From Seohaeicola sp024304985 (lineage in GTDB: Bacteria > Pseudomonadota > Alphaproteobacteria > Rhodobacterales > Rhodobacteraceae): a stretch of DNA of 64,000 nt. How positions within the stretch are numbered: the stretch's first letter is position 1; each line of letters begins with the position of its first letter. A program made the position numbers and the translations under genes. Shown here piece after piece: positions 1-8,176 of this stretch. The stretch is taken from assembly GCF_028802875.1 (NCBI RefSeq), contig NZ_JARAMP010000001.1:186001-250000 (forward strand). The letters are read 5' to 3'. The notes below the pieces were generated by a model that saw nothing but the letters and a program-made list of their open reading frames with translations, was not told the DNA's origin and ran no database searches.

Positions 1-213
1 CGCCCATGCGGCGATGCCGATGGACAGAAGCAGGAAAGGCGCGGTTTTCAGAAGGGCCGCCGCCGCGAACTGCGCTGATTCCCGCGCCTGCGCTGCATCC
101 GTCACGGCCAGCACGGCAAGGATCAGGATTGATGCCAGCCAGACCCGGTGCCTGGTCCAGACCACACGCGCCAGAGCTGCCGGGTGGCGGGGGTCGAGGG
201 TTACGTCAGTCAT
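1..213 (-). CDS. Permease, COG0701/ArsP-like, N-terminal part
   Basis: Only the first 71 residues are in the window; the gene runs off the left edge. The start codon at 213 lies 41 nt after the stop of the ArsR-type repressor gene, so the two are probably co-transcribed. The visible part has a short polar N-terminus, a first hydrophobic segment (about residues 26-42, rich in L, V and A) and the start of a second one beginning near residue 62 (AALLKTAPFLLLSIG). This opening resembles COG0701 (DUF318/ArsP) permeases, which often sit beside ArsR repressors and include exporters of organoarsenicals. The family call is an inference from this short stretch and from the neighbour; another small-molecule permease is possible. 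Confidence 0.55.
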   Translation of the reverse strand, partial: MTDVTLDPRHPAALARVVWTRHRVWLASILILAVLAVTDAAQARESAQFAAAALLKTAPFLLLSIGIAAWA

Positions 214-254
214 GTCTAAATCCCTAATTTTATGGTTATATAGGGCCGGAAAAA

Positions 255-572
255 TCAGGCCACCTTGCATGTCTTGGACAGGGTCACGCCGCTGCAACAC
301 TCGGCGGTCAGGAAATCGACGGTCCGGTGCATTACATCGTAATCGACCCGGTTGATCACCGTGCGGCCCTGTTTCTCCTGCGTCACAAGCCCGGCATCCA
401 CCAGCGTCGAGAGGTGATGCGCCAAGGTCGAGGGCGCGATGTCCAGATGGTCGATCACCTCCCCGATGCTCAAGCCCCCCTGCCCCGCCTTGACCAGAAG
501 GCGGTAGATCGCGAGGCGCACATCATGACCCAGAGCGGCCAGAGCGCGGGATATGGGGCTTGCGGTTGTCAT
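255..572 (-). CDS. arsR: ArsR-family repressor with C-terminal cysteines
   Basis: This 105-residue protein is a winged-helix repressor of the ArsR/SmtB family. The recognition helix region (about 36-60, with APSTLAHHLSTLVDAGLV) is canonical. A C-terminal Cys-Cys pair (92-93) and a further Cys (102) resemble the C-terminal As(III) site known from the Acidithiobacillus ferrooxidans ArsR type, rather than the ELCVCDL site in the DNA-binding helix. I start at 572 because the family domain begins there; the frame is open further upstream, but that part covers the promoter and matches nothing. The gene precedes a permease, fitting a metalloid-responsive operon. Confidence 0.85.
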   Translation of the reverse strand: MTTASPISRALAALGHDVRLAIYRLLVKAGQGGLSIGEVIDHLDIAPSTLAHHLSTLVDAGLVTQEKQGRTVINRVDYDVMHRTVDFLTAECCSGVTLSKTCKVA

Positions 573-578
573 GAGAAG

Positions 579-607
579 ATAAAAAACTATAAAACTGGTT
601 TTGTCAA
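579..607 (-). promoter_or_regulatory. Candidate arsR promoter, leaderless
   Basis: Reading the minus strand, a perfect -35 (TTGACA, 607-602) is followed after 17 nt by TTTTAT (584-579). The arsR ATG begins only 6 nt beyond the -10, so the transcript would start at or next to the ATG and have no Shine-Dalgarno sequence. The spacer holds an AT-rich imperfect inverted repeat that could be the ArsR operator. Confidence 0.5.
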
Positions 608-658
608 TATTTTTTGCTGACATGGAGTGTTGGTCGGCCATGCGGGGCTCCAAGAAAA

Positions 659-1486
659 TTAATAGTCATACCAAACTTCATATTCTCGAGAGGTAGCCGC
701 TGAACGCGCACCCTTTCCTAGGTTGCATCCTGAGCAAGTCAATTGGAGGTTCGTTATGCAGTTCATTCCTCCAAGTGCTAATGGAAGGATATGGTCGTAA
801 TGGATCTGTGACTGCTGACTGAACAGTTTGGTGAGGTTAGTCTGACAGAGTACGCATCGACCCTTGTCCCTATGAAACACGGCACTCTTTGCCCATGTTG
901 GGATTGGCGCCCTTAACAGATAACCAGCTTTGTTGAATGCGTATGGTACGAACGTCGGAGCAGCGTTCAGGACGTAGTCGCTTACCATATGCCCAAAAGC
1001 CGACATAGTCCCGCGATTCGAGAACAAAACGTGAAAGACCTGCTTTGATACTGTATCACATACTTCAGCGACTAGGTCTTCTTGCTGGAGAGCGTCCAGA
1101 TACTCGTAACCGTCGTACTGGTCAAAGTCAGAAGGGTTAACTGATGAGTAGCTGATGCTGTTTGATCGGAGCAGGTAATCTATCCAGTATTTGCCTGGAC
1201 TGCCTCCGGATCTCTCGACGTCATCAAAAATCACGCTTGAAATGAGTGACTCTACAAACACATGAAAACTGGTCCATTTTGGATACTTTTGGACAAGAAG
1301 AGATGATGACATATCACCGAATATGTCTTCAACATTCCGCACATATGCACCAGGGTCCCGCGTGACGCCGTCAACCATCTGGCAGATGTAGTAGAGATCG
1401 GTGGTAGACACTAACTGGAGCTGTGAAACCAAGAAATTAACACCCCCGCCTCGAGCTATAACTGGCAAATAACAGAACACAGACAT
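659..1486 (-). CDS. HNH endonuclease
   Basis: A 275-residue protein with a C-terminal HNH nuclease domain: a zinc-binding CVLC pair (about 211-214), the catalytic HYDHILPLALGG motif (about 229-240), a conserved Asn (about 246) and a second CSGC pair (about 251-254). The N-terminal 200 residues have no domain I recognise and probably give target or partner specificity. Base composition is clearly AT-richer than all neighbours, which suggests recent acquisition. The start is uncertain: 1486 gives a plausible N-terminus, whereas the open frame up to 1645 reads through REP palindromes and a copied gene end, which is unlikely to be real coding sequence. No methylase or other restriction gene is next to it, so a stand-alone defence or homing role is only a guess. 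Confidence 0.75.
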   Translation of the reverse strand: MSVFCYLPVIARGGGVNFLVSQLQLVSTTDLYYICQMVDGVTRDPGAYVRNVEDIFGDMSSSLLVQKYPKWTSFHVFVESLISSVIFDDVERSGGSPGKYWIDYLLRSNSISYSSVNPSDFDQYDGYEYLDALQQEDLVAEVCDTVSKQVFHVLFSNRGTMSAFGHMVSDYVLNAAPTFVPYAFNKAGYLLRAPIPTWAKSAVFHRDKGRCVLCQTNLTKLFSQQSQIHYDHILPLALGGMNCITNLQLTCSGCNLGKGARSAATSREYEVWYDY

Positions 1487-1539
1487 TTGCAAACCAAAAG
1501 TTGCAAACTGGAGTTTGTTGGTGCCCTCGCTATCACCAG

Positions 1540-1581
1540 TTAAACCCTCTGCGCTTCCTCCAATTCGCGGGTCAGCGGGCG
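1540..1581 (-). pseudogene. Detached copy of the RND gene 3' end
   Basis: Read on the minus strand this segment gives RPLTRELEEAQRV and a TAA stop. The intact RND pump gene just upstream ends RRLTRELEEAQRV with a TGA stop (1701 onward). By eye about 35 of 45 nt are identical and most differences are at third codon positions, so this is a diverged allele's tail and not a recent slippage copy. It lies between the HNH gene and the REP cluster and probably marks a recombination junction. Confidence 0.7.
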
Positions 1582-1695
1582 TAGGGTGCGTGCTTGCACG
1601 CACCATTGCCCTCGGTATCAATTCACGGTGCGTGAAAGCACGCACCGTTTATTTGCGGCGGAGGGGGAATGGTGCGTGCAAGCACGCACCCTACG
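1580..1695. repeat. Cluster of three REP-like palindromes
   Basis: Three near-identical palindromes built on GGTGCGTGC/GCACGCACC occur at 1585-1604, 1625-1648 and 1671-1690. The outer two are inverted copies of one another, each flanked by CGTAG on the outside and ATT on the inside, so the whole block has inverted ends. The middle one has a different loop (AAAG). This arrangement is like the composite REP/BIME elements of other bacteria. It sits directly after the stop of the RND pump gene and may fold strongly in its transcript. Confidence 0.8.
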
Positions 1696-1700
1696 GCGGA

Positions 1701-4700
1701 TCACACCCGCTGCGCCTCTTCCAATTCGCGGGTGAGGCGGCGTTCTTCCTCGGCCTTGGGGGCGCTGAACCGTGCCAGCAGAAGATAGGCCACGGGGGTG
1801 AGGTAGAGGGTGGAGAGCGTGGCCAGACCCAAGCCGCCGACGATGACCCAGCCCAGCGCTTCGCGTGCTTCGGCCCCTGCGCCGGAGGACAGGATCAGCG
1901 GCACCCCGCCCAGCACGGTAGAGGTCATGGTCATCATCACGGGGCGCAGGCGGATGGTCGAGGCGTCGAAGATGGCCTGTTTCACATCCGCGCCCTTGTC
2001 GCGTAACTGATTGGCGAATTCGACGATCAGAATCCCGTTCTTGGCCATGATGCCGATCAGCATCACAAGCCCGATCTGGCTGTAGACGTTCAGGCTCATC
2101 CCGCTGAGCAGGAGGGCGAAGATCGCGCAGGCCAGCCCCAAGGGCACGGTGGCCATGACGACCACGGCGGAGACGAAGCTTTCGAATTGCGCGGCCAGCA
2201 CCAGGAGGACCACGAGGATCGCGAAACCGAAGGTCACGAACAGGCCGGAGGATGTCTGATCAAGTGCTGCCGCTTCGGCCAGAGGCACGATCGTATTGTC
2301 GGGGGCAAGGATGCCGTCGGACAGGCGTTGCACCTCGGCCATGGCGTCGCCGAGGGACATGTCGGGGGTCAGACCCGCGGTGATCTCGACCGACCGCGCC
2401 TTGCCTTCGCGTTTCAGTTCGGGGGCGACGGCCCGTTCTTCGAGTTGCACGAAGCTGGACATCGGCACCATTTTGCCGTCGGAGGCCTGCACGAAGATGT
2501 TTTCCAGATCGGTCGGGTCGTTGACCGGGTTCGAGCTGGAGAGCATCTGCACGTCATAGGAGGTGTCGTCGATGAAGACCGAGCCGACGCTGCGCCCGTC
2601 CAGAACCGCGCGCAACGCCTCGCCCAGACCGGTGATGTTGATCCCCAGATCCGATGCGCGGGTCCGGTCGATTTCTACGAACAGCTGCGGCAGCGTGGTT
2701 TCATATTCCAGACGGACCTGCCCCATCGCCGGGTTCTGCTGCATCGCGACCACCAGATCATCGGCGACCTGGGACAATTGTTCGTAATTGGTGCCGGTGA
2801 TCGCAAAGCTGAGTCCGCGCCCCGCCCCCCGGATGCGCAGGGAGTTGGGCTGGATCACGAAGGCCCTGACGCCGACGATACTGCCGAGGTTGCGGTTCAC
2901 ATCGCCCACGATCTCTTGCTGGCTGCGGCTGCGGTCATCCCAGTTTGCCAGGGTCATCACGACGAAGCCGCGGTTGGAGGCGCCAAAGCCGGTGATCGAG
3001 AAGATGTTGGTCATCTCGCCACTGTCGCGCAGCGGGGCCATGGCGGTTTCGATCTCTTGCAGCTTGGAGCTGGTGTAGTTGAGCGAGACACCCGTGGGCG
3101 CGGTGATCGACATGAGGATGACGGCGCGATCCTCGCGCGGGGTGAGTTCCTGACGGATGCCGCCGGAGACCATCACGGCGGTGACGGCGAAGAGGCCGGC
3201 GACGAGGACCACCACCATGGGCGCGCCCAGTGCCCAGCGCAGGGTGCTGGCGTAGATATTCGCCAGCCCGTTGCCGAGGCTGACCATCGGTCCCTTTTGC
3301 GGGGTGGCGCTTTCGGCGCGGGTCAGCAGGCGGCTGGCCAGAACGGGCGCGAGTGTGAGCGCGACGACCGAGGAGAGCATGACGGCCATGGCGAGGGTGA
3401 AGCCGAATTCGCGGAAGAGCCCGCCTGCCTGACCGGGCAGGAAGGAGAGCGGGATGAACACGGCGGCGAGTGTGGCGGTGGTGGTGACGACGGCGAAGAA
3501 CACCTGCTGCGTGCCCAGAACGGCGGCGGCGCGGGGGCCCATCCCCTCGGACCGGCGGCGGACGATGTTTTCCAGCACGACGATGGCATCATCGACGACC
3601 ATGCCGGTGGCCAGAACCAGTGCCAGTAGGGTGAGGATGTTCACCGAGAAGCCCACCAGATAGATCGCGGCCAAGGTGCCCACCAGTGCGACGGGCAGGG
3701 TCAGCGTCGGGATCAGGGTGGCGCGCCAGTCGCGCAGGAAGAGGAAGATGATCGCCACCACGATGGCGATGGCCAGACCCAGGGTGGTGATCACTTCCTT
3801 GATGGAGCCATTGATGAAGACCGCATCATCGGAGGTGACGAAGATCTTCACGTCCTCGGGCAGGATCCGTTGCAAGTCGTCGATCGCCTGATGCACGCCT
3901 TCGGAGATTTCGAGCGTGTTGCTGGTGGCGGCGCGGATGATGCCCATGCCGACGCCGCTTTCGCCATTGGCGCGCAGCACGGTTTCGTTCGGGGCGGGTC
4001 CCAGCGTCACGCGGGCCACGTCACCGATGGTGACATTGGGGCTGAGTTCGAGGTCTTCGAAGGCTTCGGGTGTGATCACCGTGGCGGTTGTCCGCACGTT
4101 GATGGATTGGCGGCTGCCTTCCAGATCGCCGGCGGGCACGTCAAAGGCCACGTCGCCAAGGGCGCGGGCCATGTCGGCGAGGGTCAGGCCGCGGCTGGCC
4201 AGTTCCAACTGGTCGATATCGACGCGAAAGATCGCCTCGCGGTCGCCATAGACTTGCAGGTCGGCCACGCCGGGGATCGAGATCAGGCGGTCTTCGACCT
4301 GATCGCGCACCAATTGGGTCAGATCCTGCGGGCTGCGCGTGTCCGAGGTGACGGCGATCCGCATCACCGCATCGGCATTGGCATCGGCCTTGACGATCTG
4401 CGGTTCGTCCGCGTCATCGGGCAGGTCATTGGCAATCCGCGAGACGGCATCGCGGGTGTCGTTGGCGGCCACGTCGAGATCGACGCCGTCGGTGAATTCC
4501 AGCGTCACACGGCTGCGTCCGTAGCGGGACTCGGACGAGATGGTGCGCACGCCCGACACGCGGCCCACGGCGCCTTCGATGCGGCCGGTCAGTTCCTGAT
4601 CCACGGTTTCCGGCGAGGCCCCCGAGAAGTTGGTGGTCACGGTGACGACGGGGCGGTCCACATCGGGCAATTCGCGCACTTCGACGCCGAATAGCGCGGC

Positions 4701-4808
4701 CAGACCCGCAATCACGATCAGCGCGTTCAGCACGAAGGCCAGAATCGGGCGGCGCACGAAGACTGCTGTGCCGGCGGTTGTCGGTGCGGGGGTGGCGGGG
4801 TTCTTCAT
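1701..4808 (-). CDS. RND efflux pump, inner-membrane transporter
   Basis: A 1035-residue AcrB/MexF-type transporter of the hydrophobe/amphiphile efflux family. The usual order is seen: TM1 near residues 20-40, a large periplasmic loop, a TM2-TM6 block with the proton-relay pair D406-D407 (GMVVDDAIVVLEN), a second periplasmic loop and a TM8-TM12 block with K923 (GIMAKNGILIVEFANQL), matching AcrB D407/D408 and K940. Length is normal. It starts 9 nt after the adaptor gene, forming a two-gene operon. No outer-membrane TolC-type gene and no local regulator are present, so a shared TolC is expected. The substrate cannot be told from sequence. Confidence 0.93.
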   Translation of the reverse strand: MKNPATPAPTTAGTAVFVRRPILAFVLNALIVIAGLAALFGVEVRELPDVDRPVVTVTTNFSGASPETVDQELTGRIEGAVGRVSGVRTISSESRYGRSRVTLEFTDGVDLDVAANDTRDAVSRIANDLPDDADEPQIVKADANADAVMRIAVTSDTRSPQDLTQLVRDQVEDRLISIPGVADLQVYGDREAIFRVDIDQLELASRGLTLADMARALGDVAFDVPAGDLEGSRQSINVRTTATVITPEAFEDLELSPNVTIGDVARVTLGPAPNETVLRANGESGVGMGIIRAATSNTLEISEGVHQAIDDLQRILPEDVKIFVTSDDAVFINGSIKEVITTLGLAIAIVVAIIFLFLRDWRATLIPTLTLPVALVGTLAAIYLVGFSVNILTLLALVLATGMVVDDAIVVLENIVRRRSEGMGPRAAAVLGTQQVFFAVVTTTATLAAVFIPLSFLPGQAGGLFREFGFTLAMAVMLSSVVALTLAPVLASRLLTRAESATPQKGPMVSLGNGLANIYASTLRWALGAPMVVVLVAGLFAVTAVMVSGGIRQELTPREDRAVILMSITAPTGVSLNYTSSKLQEIETAMAPLRDSGEMTNIFSITGFGASNRGFVVMTLANWDDRSRSQQEIVGDVNRNLGSIVGVRAFVIQPNSLRIRGAGRGLSFAITGTNYEQLSQVADDLVVAMQQNPAMGQVRLEYETTLPQLFVEIDRTRASDLGINITGLGEALRAVLDGRSVGSVFIDDTSYDVQMLSSSNPVNDPTDLENIFVQASDGKMVPMSSFVQLEERAVAPELKREGKARSVEITAGLTPDMSLGDAMAEVQRLSDGILAPDNTIVPLAEAAALDQTSSGLFVTFGFAILVVLLVLAAQFESFVSAVVVMATVPLGLACAIFALLLSGMSLNVYSQIGLVMLIGIMAKNGILIVEFANQLRDKGADVKQAIFDASTIRLRPVMMTMTSTVLGGVPLILSSGAGAEAREALGWVIVGGLGLATLSTLYLTPVAYLLLARFSAPKAEEERRLTRELEEAQRV

Positions 4809-4817
4809 CCGGTTGCC

Positions 4818-5981
4818 CTAAAGTTGCGCCGCGGAGGGGGCCGCGTCACGCGCCACGGCTGCTTCGTTGGCGGGAACAACCTCGGAGCCGGGGCGCAGGG
4901 TTTGCACCCCTTCGATCACAACGGCATCGCCCGCCGTCAGATCGCCCTCGACCAGAACGCGGTCGGGGTTGCGCTGCCGGATCACCACGGGGACACGCTG
5001 CACCTTGCCCTCGCGCGCCAGCCAGACGAAAGATCCCTGGCTGGACCATTGCACGGCGAGCGCATCCACGGAGGGATAGGTTTCGCCCGGAAACTCCATC
5101 GTCACCTCGAAGGCCATCCCTTCGCGCAGACTGTCCCCGGTGTTTTCCACGACAGCCTGCACCCGCAATGTCCGGCTGGCGCGGTCGACGATATTGTCCA
5201 CCGCCGTCAATGTGCCCGCCAGCGGGACCGGGACACCGGACATCGAGCGCAGTTCGACAGGCATCCCCGGTTCAAGGCCCGAGATCACGCGTTCGGGCAC
5301 CCGGAAATCGATGGTGATCTGTGACCTGTCGGTCAGCACACCAACAATATCCTGCGCGGAGAGGCGATCCCCGACCTCGACCTCGACCAGACCCAACCAG
5401 CCCGAGATCGGGGCGGTCACGACGGTCTGCTCCAGATCGACTTCGGCCTGACGGATCGCCAGCCGGGCGTTCTGCATCGCCAGTTCGGCCTCGCGGATGC
5501 GGACCGCTGTCACCGCCCCGGAATCCCCCAATTGGGTCAGGCGCCGCAGTTCATCTTCGGCATCGGCCAGCATGAGCCGTGCCCGTTCCAGCGCGATCAC
5601 CTCGGCCCGGTCCTCAAGGCGAATCATGACTGCGCCCGCGTCGACATACTGGCCTGATGTCACTTCGACCGCGCGCACGCTGCCTGTCCGCTCTGCCCGC
5701 ACACTGACGGAGCGCAGGGCGCGGCCATCACCGATGGCGCTGACACGCTGACTGAGCACCTGTTCGGTGACGGTATCCAGCACCACCTTGGACGGACCAC
5801 CACCGCCGAAGGCCGGGCCGCCTGCCCCTTGGGCAGCCTGTGCCGCAGGTTCCATCCCCAGAAGACGATACACACCCAGACGGTCCAGCACGGGTTGCGC
5901 CGACGGCACGAAGACGATCCAGACGGCAAGGGCAACGGCCAGCGCCACAAGAGACAGGAGGGTCTGTTTGAACAGGGACAT
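4818..5981 (-). CDS. RND efflux periplasmic adaptor (MFP)
   Basis: A 387-residue membrane-fusion protein that would link the inner-membrane RND pump to an outer-membrane channel. It has an N-terminal membrane anchor (about 8-26), a lipoyl half-motif (SVRAERTGSVRAVEVTSGQ), an alpha-helical hairpin of about 60 residues, the second lipoyl half (VTAPISGWLGLVEVEVGD) and a beta-barrel domain. The ATG at 5981 is preceded by GAGGAACC, a fair ribosome binding site; the frame is open 15 codons further but those residues add nothing. The pump gene follows after 9 nt. Confidence 0.93.
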   Translation of the reverse strand: MSLFKQTLLSLVALAVALAVWIVFVPSAQPVLDRLGVYRLLGMEPAAQAAQGAGGPAFGGGGPSKVVLDTVTEQVLSQRVSAIGDGRALRSVSVRAERTGSVRAVEVTSGQYVDAGAVMIRLEDRAEVIALERARLMLADAEDELRRLTQLGDSGAVTAVRIREAELAMQNARLAIRQAEVDLEQTVVTAPISGWLGLVEVEVGDRLSAQDIVGVLTDRSQITIDFRVPERVISGLEPGMPVELRSMSGVPVPLAGTLTAVDNIVDRASRTLRVQAVVENTGDSLREGMAFEVTMEFPGETYPSVDALAVQWSSQGSFVWLAREGKVQRVPVVIRQRNPDRVLVEGDLTAGDAVVIEGVQTLRPGSEVVPANEAAVARDAAPSAAQL

Positions 5982-6152
5982 CTTGGTTCCTCGGACGGTC
6001 GCGGGCAACGCGGGCGCTGCGGTCATGATACGGGGCTGCGTCAGTATCCGGTCGGCAGCATGTCAAATCAGGGTCAACAGGTAACCTTTTGGCGGAAATA
6101 GGCAACACAGGCCCAGCGCCATATCCGCACTGAACCTGCCACAGATCGCATG

Positions 6153-6181
6153 AAAAGGCCCGCACGGGCAGTGCGGGCCTT
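6153..6181 (-). terminator. Rho-independent terminator after mscL
   Basis: On the minus strand an 11-bp perfect stem (AAGGCCCGCAC / GTGCGGGCCTT, 5-nt loop) is followed by a short T run. It lies about 40 nt after the mscL stop. Confidence 0.8.
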
Positions 6182-6221
6182 GGGTTTCACGTTGTTTTGA
6201 AGGGCTGCTGTGCCGGTTCGG

Positions 6222-6644
6222 TCACTTTTTCAGCGCATCCCGGATTTCCATCAGGATCTCGAGCTCGGTCGGCCCGGCAGGTGCCGCGGGGGCGGGCTCG
6301 GGCTTTTTCACGGCGGCCTCACGCGCGCGATTGACCGCCTTGACCAGCATGAAAACCACGAAGGCCACGATCAGGAAATTGATCACGGCCATGATGAAGC
6401 GCCCATAGGCAAAGACGGCGGCCCCCGCCTCTTCGGCCGCGGCGATGGAGGCGTATTCGCCGCTGCCCAGCAGCACATACATCCCCGAGAAGTCGATCCC
6501 GCCGATGAACAGGCTGATGATCGGGTTGATGAGGTCGGCCACCATCGAACTGACGATGGCTGTGAAGGCTGCCCCGATGATGATCCCGACGGCCATGTCC
6601 ATGACATTGCCGCGAGCGATGAAGTCCCTGAATTCCTTAATCAT
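6222..6644 (-). CDS. mscL: Large-conductance mechanosensitive channel MscL
   Basis: A 140-residue channel that opens under membrane tension to relieve hypo-osmotic shock. It has the conserved N-terminal amphipathic helix (MIKEFRDFIARGNVMDMAVG), TM1 (about 15-45, VGIIIGAAFTAIVSSMVADL), a periplasmic loop, TM2 (about 82-105) and a cytoplasmic helix after a Pro/Ala linker, ending in EIRDALKK. The start is supported by AGGGA 5-9 nt upstream. It is a single-gene unit with its own terminator, beside tRNA-Ala. Confidence 0.97.
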   Translation of the reverse strand: MIKEFRDFIARGNVMDMAVGIIIGAAFTAIVSSMVADLINPIISLFIGGIDFSGMYVLLGSGEYASIAAAEEAGAAVFAYGRFIMAVINFLIVAFVVFMLVKAVNRAREAAVKKPEPAPAAPAGPTELEILMEIRDALKK

Positions 6645-6837
6645 TACGTCCCTTTCGCGTGGCTGGACCTGTCCGGCTTATCTGCCGGATCAGGCTGTGG
6701 CCCATGATATGCACAGGGAACCCGTCACGCGCAACGATCCTGCGCGGGCCAGACAGACGGCGTTGCCAACCCCAAGCGCCGGAACGGTGCCGGAGAGGAT
6801 GCGCCTACGCGGCATATTGTGCGGGATTACAGTGATT

Positions 6838-6913
<76 letters not shown>

Positions 6914-7007
6914 ATCTTGTCGGCCCTGTCGGACCGTCGCGGTTCTTTAGGCAATGGCGCGGGCGGGATCAAGCGGAAAATTCCGCCCGCGTCGTGTCTT
7001 GTCGGGG

Positions 7008-7331
7008 TCAGATTTCGTCGTCATCCGAGGCGACGTCGGCGATATCGTCCAGCGAGACGTTATCATCTTCGTCGTCGTCCAGCAGATCATCATCCAGATC
7101 CACATCGACTTCATCTTCGTCCAGAACGTCCTCATCGGCGTCCAGATCGACCACCTTCATCTTCTTGGTCGCAGCATCCTCGGCGTCGGCGGCGATCATG
7201 CGGCTTTTGCCGATGTCGAATTCCACGACTTCGCCTGTGTAGGGGCTGACGATCGGGGTCTTGTTCAGGTCGTAAAAGCGCTTGCCGGTTGTCGGGCAGA
7301 TGCGCTTCACACCCCATTCTTCCTTGGGCAT
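7008..7331 (-). CDS. FYDLN acid family protein (TIGR02300)
   Basis: A 107-residue cytosolic protein. The first 60 residues form the conserved part: WGVKRICPTTGKRFYDLN, a short cysteine-containing region with the family's FYDLN signature, and a PIVSPYTGE segment. The C-terminal 45 residues are almost all Asp and Glu. The family is typical of alphaproteobacteria and its function is unknown; the acidic tail suggests binding to a basic partner. The start at 7331 follows a ribosome binding site and gives the family's normal N-terminus. It is transcribed away from the M48-like peptidase gene. Confidence 0.9.
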   Translation of the reverse strand: MPKEEWGVKRICPTTGKRFYDLNKTPIVSPYTGEVVEFDIGKSRMIAADAEDAATKKMKVVDLDADEDVLDEDEVDVDLDDDLLDDDEDDNVSLDDIADVASDDDEI

Positions 7332-7442
7332 GGATATCCCTTTCAAATCTTGTGTCTTGTCGACGATCCGCGCCAACTGCCATAACGGGTCACGACTGTC
7401 AAAGGCTTTAACAGAGCGCTTGGCACGGCCAGAGGAGAGCAT

Positions 7443-8135
7443 ATGGGACAGCATGTCCTGCCGGGCAACCCCCCGGTGGAAATCACGCTTCGCAAGACGG
7501 CACAGGCGCGGCGCATTTCGCTGCGCATCTCGCGGCTTGACGGGCGCGTGACACTGACCTGCCCGCTGCGCACCCCCGACCGCGAGGCGCTGGCCTTTGC
7601 GCAGGAGAAGGCTGACTGGCTGCGCCATCACCTGACGGTGCAACCCGCCGCCGCCAGTATCGGGATTGGCAGCGAGCTGCCTTTCGAAGGGCGCCTGCTG
7701 CGAATCGCGGCCGGTTCCGGTCGGCTGGTGCGGCCCGAGGGTGATCTGCTTCTGGTGCCGGGCGCGGCGGACCGTGTGGCGGCGCGGTTGTCGGGTTTCC
7801 TCAAGCAGGCGGCGCGCGACAGGCTGGCCGCCGCCTCGGATCACTATGCCGCGCGGTTGGGGCGAGGCTATGCGCGGCTGAGCCTGCGCGACACCCGCTC
7901 GCGCTGGGGGTCCTGCACGGCGGATGGCGGCTTGATGTATTCCTGGCGGCTGGTCATGGCCCCGCCGGAGGTTCTGGCCTATGTGGCCGCGCATGAGGTG
8001 GCCCATCTGGCCGAGATGAACCATTCCGATGCCTTCTGGTCGGTGGTGACGCGGCTTTACGGCGACTACCGCGCCCCGCGCCGCTGGTTGCGGGAAAAGG
8101 GTGGCGATCTGCACCGCTACCGCTTTGGGGACTGA
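7443..8135 (+). CDS. YgjP/SprT-like zinc metallopeptidase (DUF45)
   Basis: A 230-residue protein of the YgjP family of M48-like metallopeptidases. Residues about 25-170 hold the family's beta-rich N-terminal part, followed by SRWGSC and the zinc motif HEVAHLAEMNHSDAFW with H184, E185 and H188. No signal peptide is visible, so it is cytosolic. Its natural substrate is not known for the family. A GGAGAG site precedes the ATG. It stands alone, divergent from the FYDLN gene, with a GntR regulator gene 40 nt downstream. Confidence 0.88.
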   Translation: MGQHVLPGNPPVEITLRKTAQARRISLRISRLDGRVTLTCPLRTPDREALAFAQEKADWLRHHLTVQPAAASIGIGSELPFEGRLLRIAAGSGRLVRPEGDLLLVPGAADRVAARLSGFLKQAARDRLAAASDHYAARLGRGYARLSLRDTRSRWGSCTADGGLMYSWRLVMAPPEVLAYVAAHEVAHLAEMNHSDAFWSVVTRLYGDYRAPRRWLREKGGDLHRYRFGD

Positions 8136-8158
8136 TCCGCGATTGACCTTGCCGGGAT

Positions 8159-8170
8159 ATGTGATCACAT
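8159..8170. promoter_or_regulatory. Palindromic operator before the GntR gene
   Basis: A perfect 12-bp palindrome, ATGTGATCACAT, ends 6 nt before the GntR start codon and lies 10 nt downstream of a TTGACC -35-like hexamer (8143-8148). This fits an autoregulatory operator of a GntR/FCD repressor; the assignment is by position and symmetry. Confidence 0.5.
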
Positions 8171-8176
8171 GAGCGG

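Noticed and set aside
1487..1645. N-terminal extension of the HNH gene to 1645
   Set aside because: It reads through two REP palindromes and the copied pump-gene tail, with no family similarity; the later ATG is more sensible.
2187..3629. Long open frame of 480 codons antisense to the RND gene
   Set aside because: It is the mirror of a normal GC-rich coding frame, with a protein rich in H, G, D and Q and no domain.
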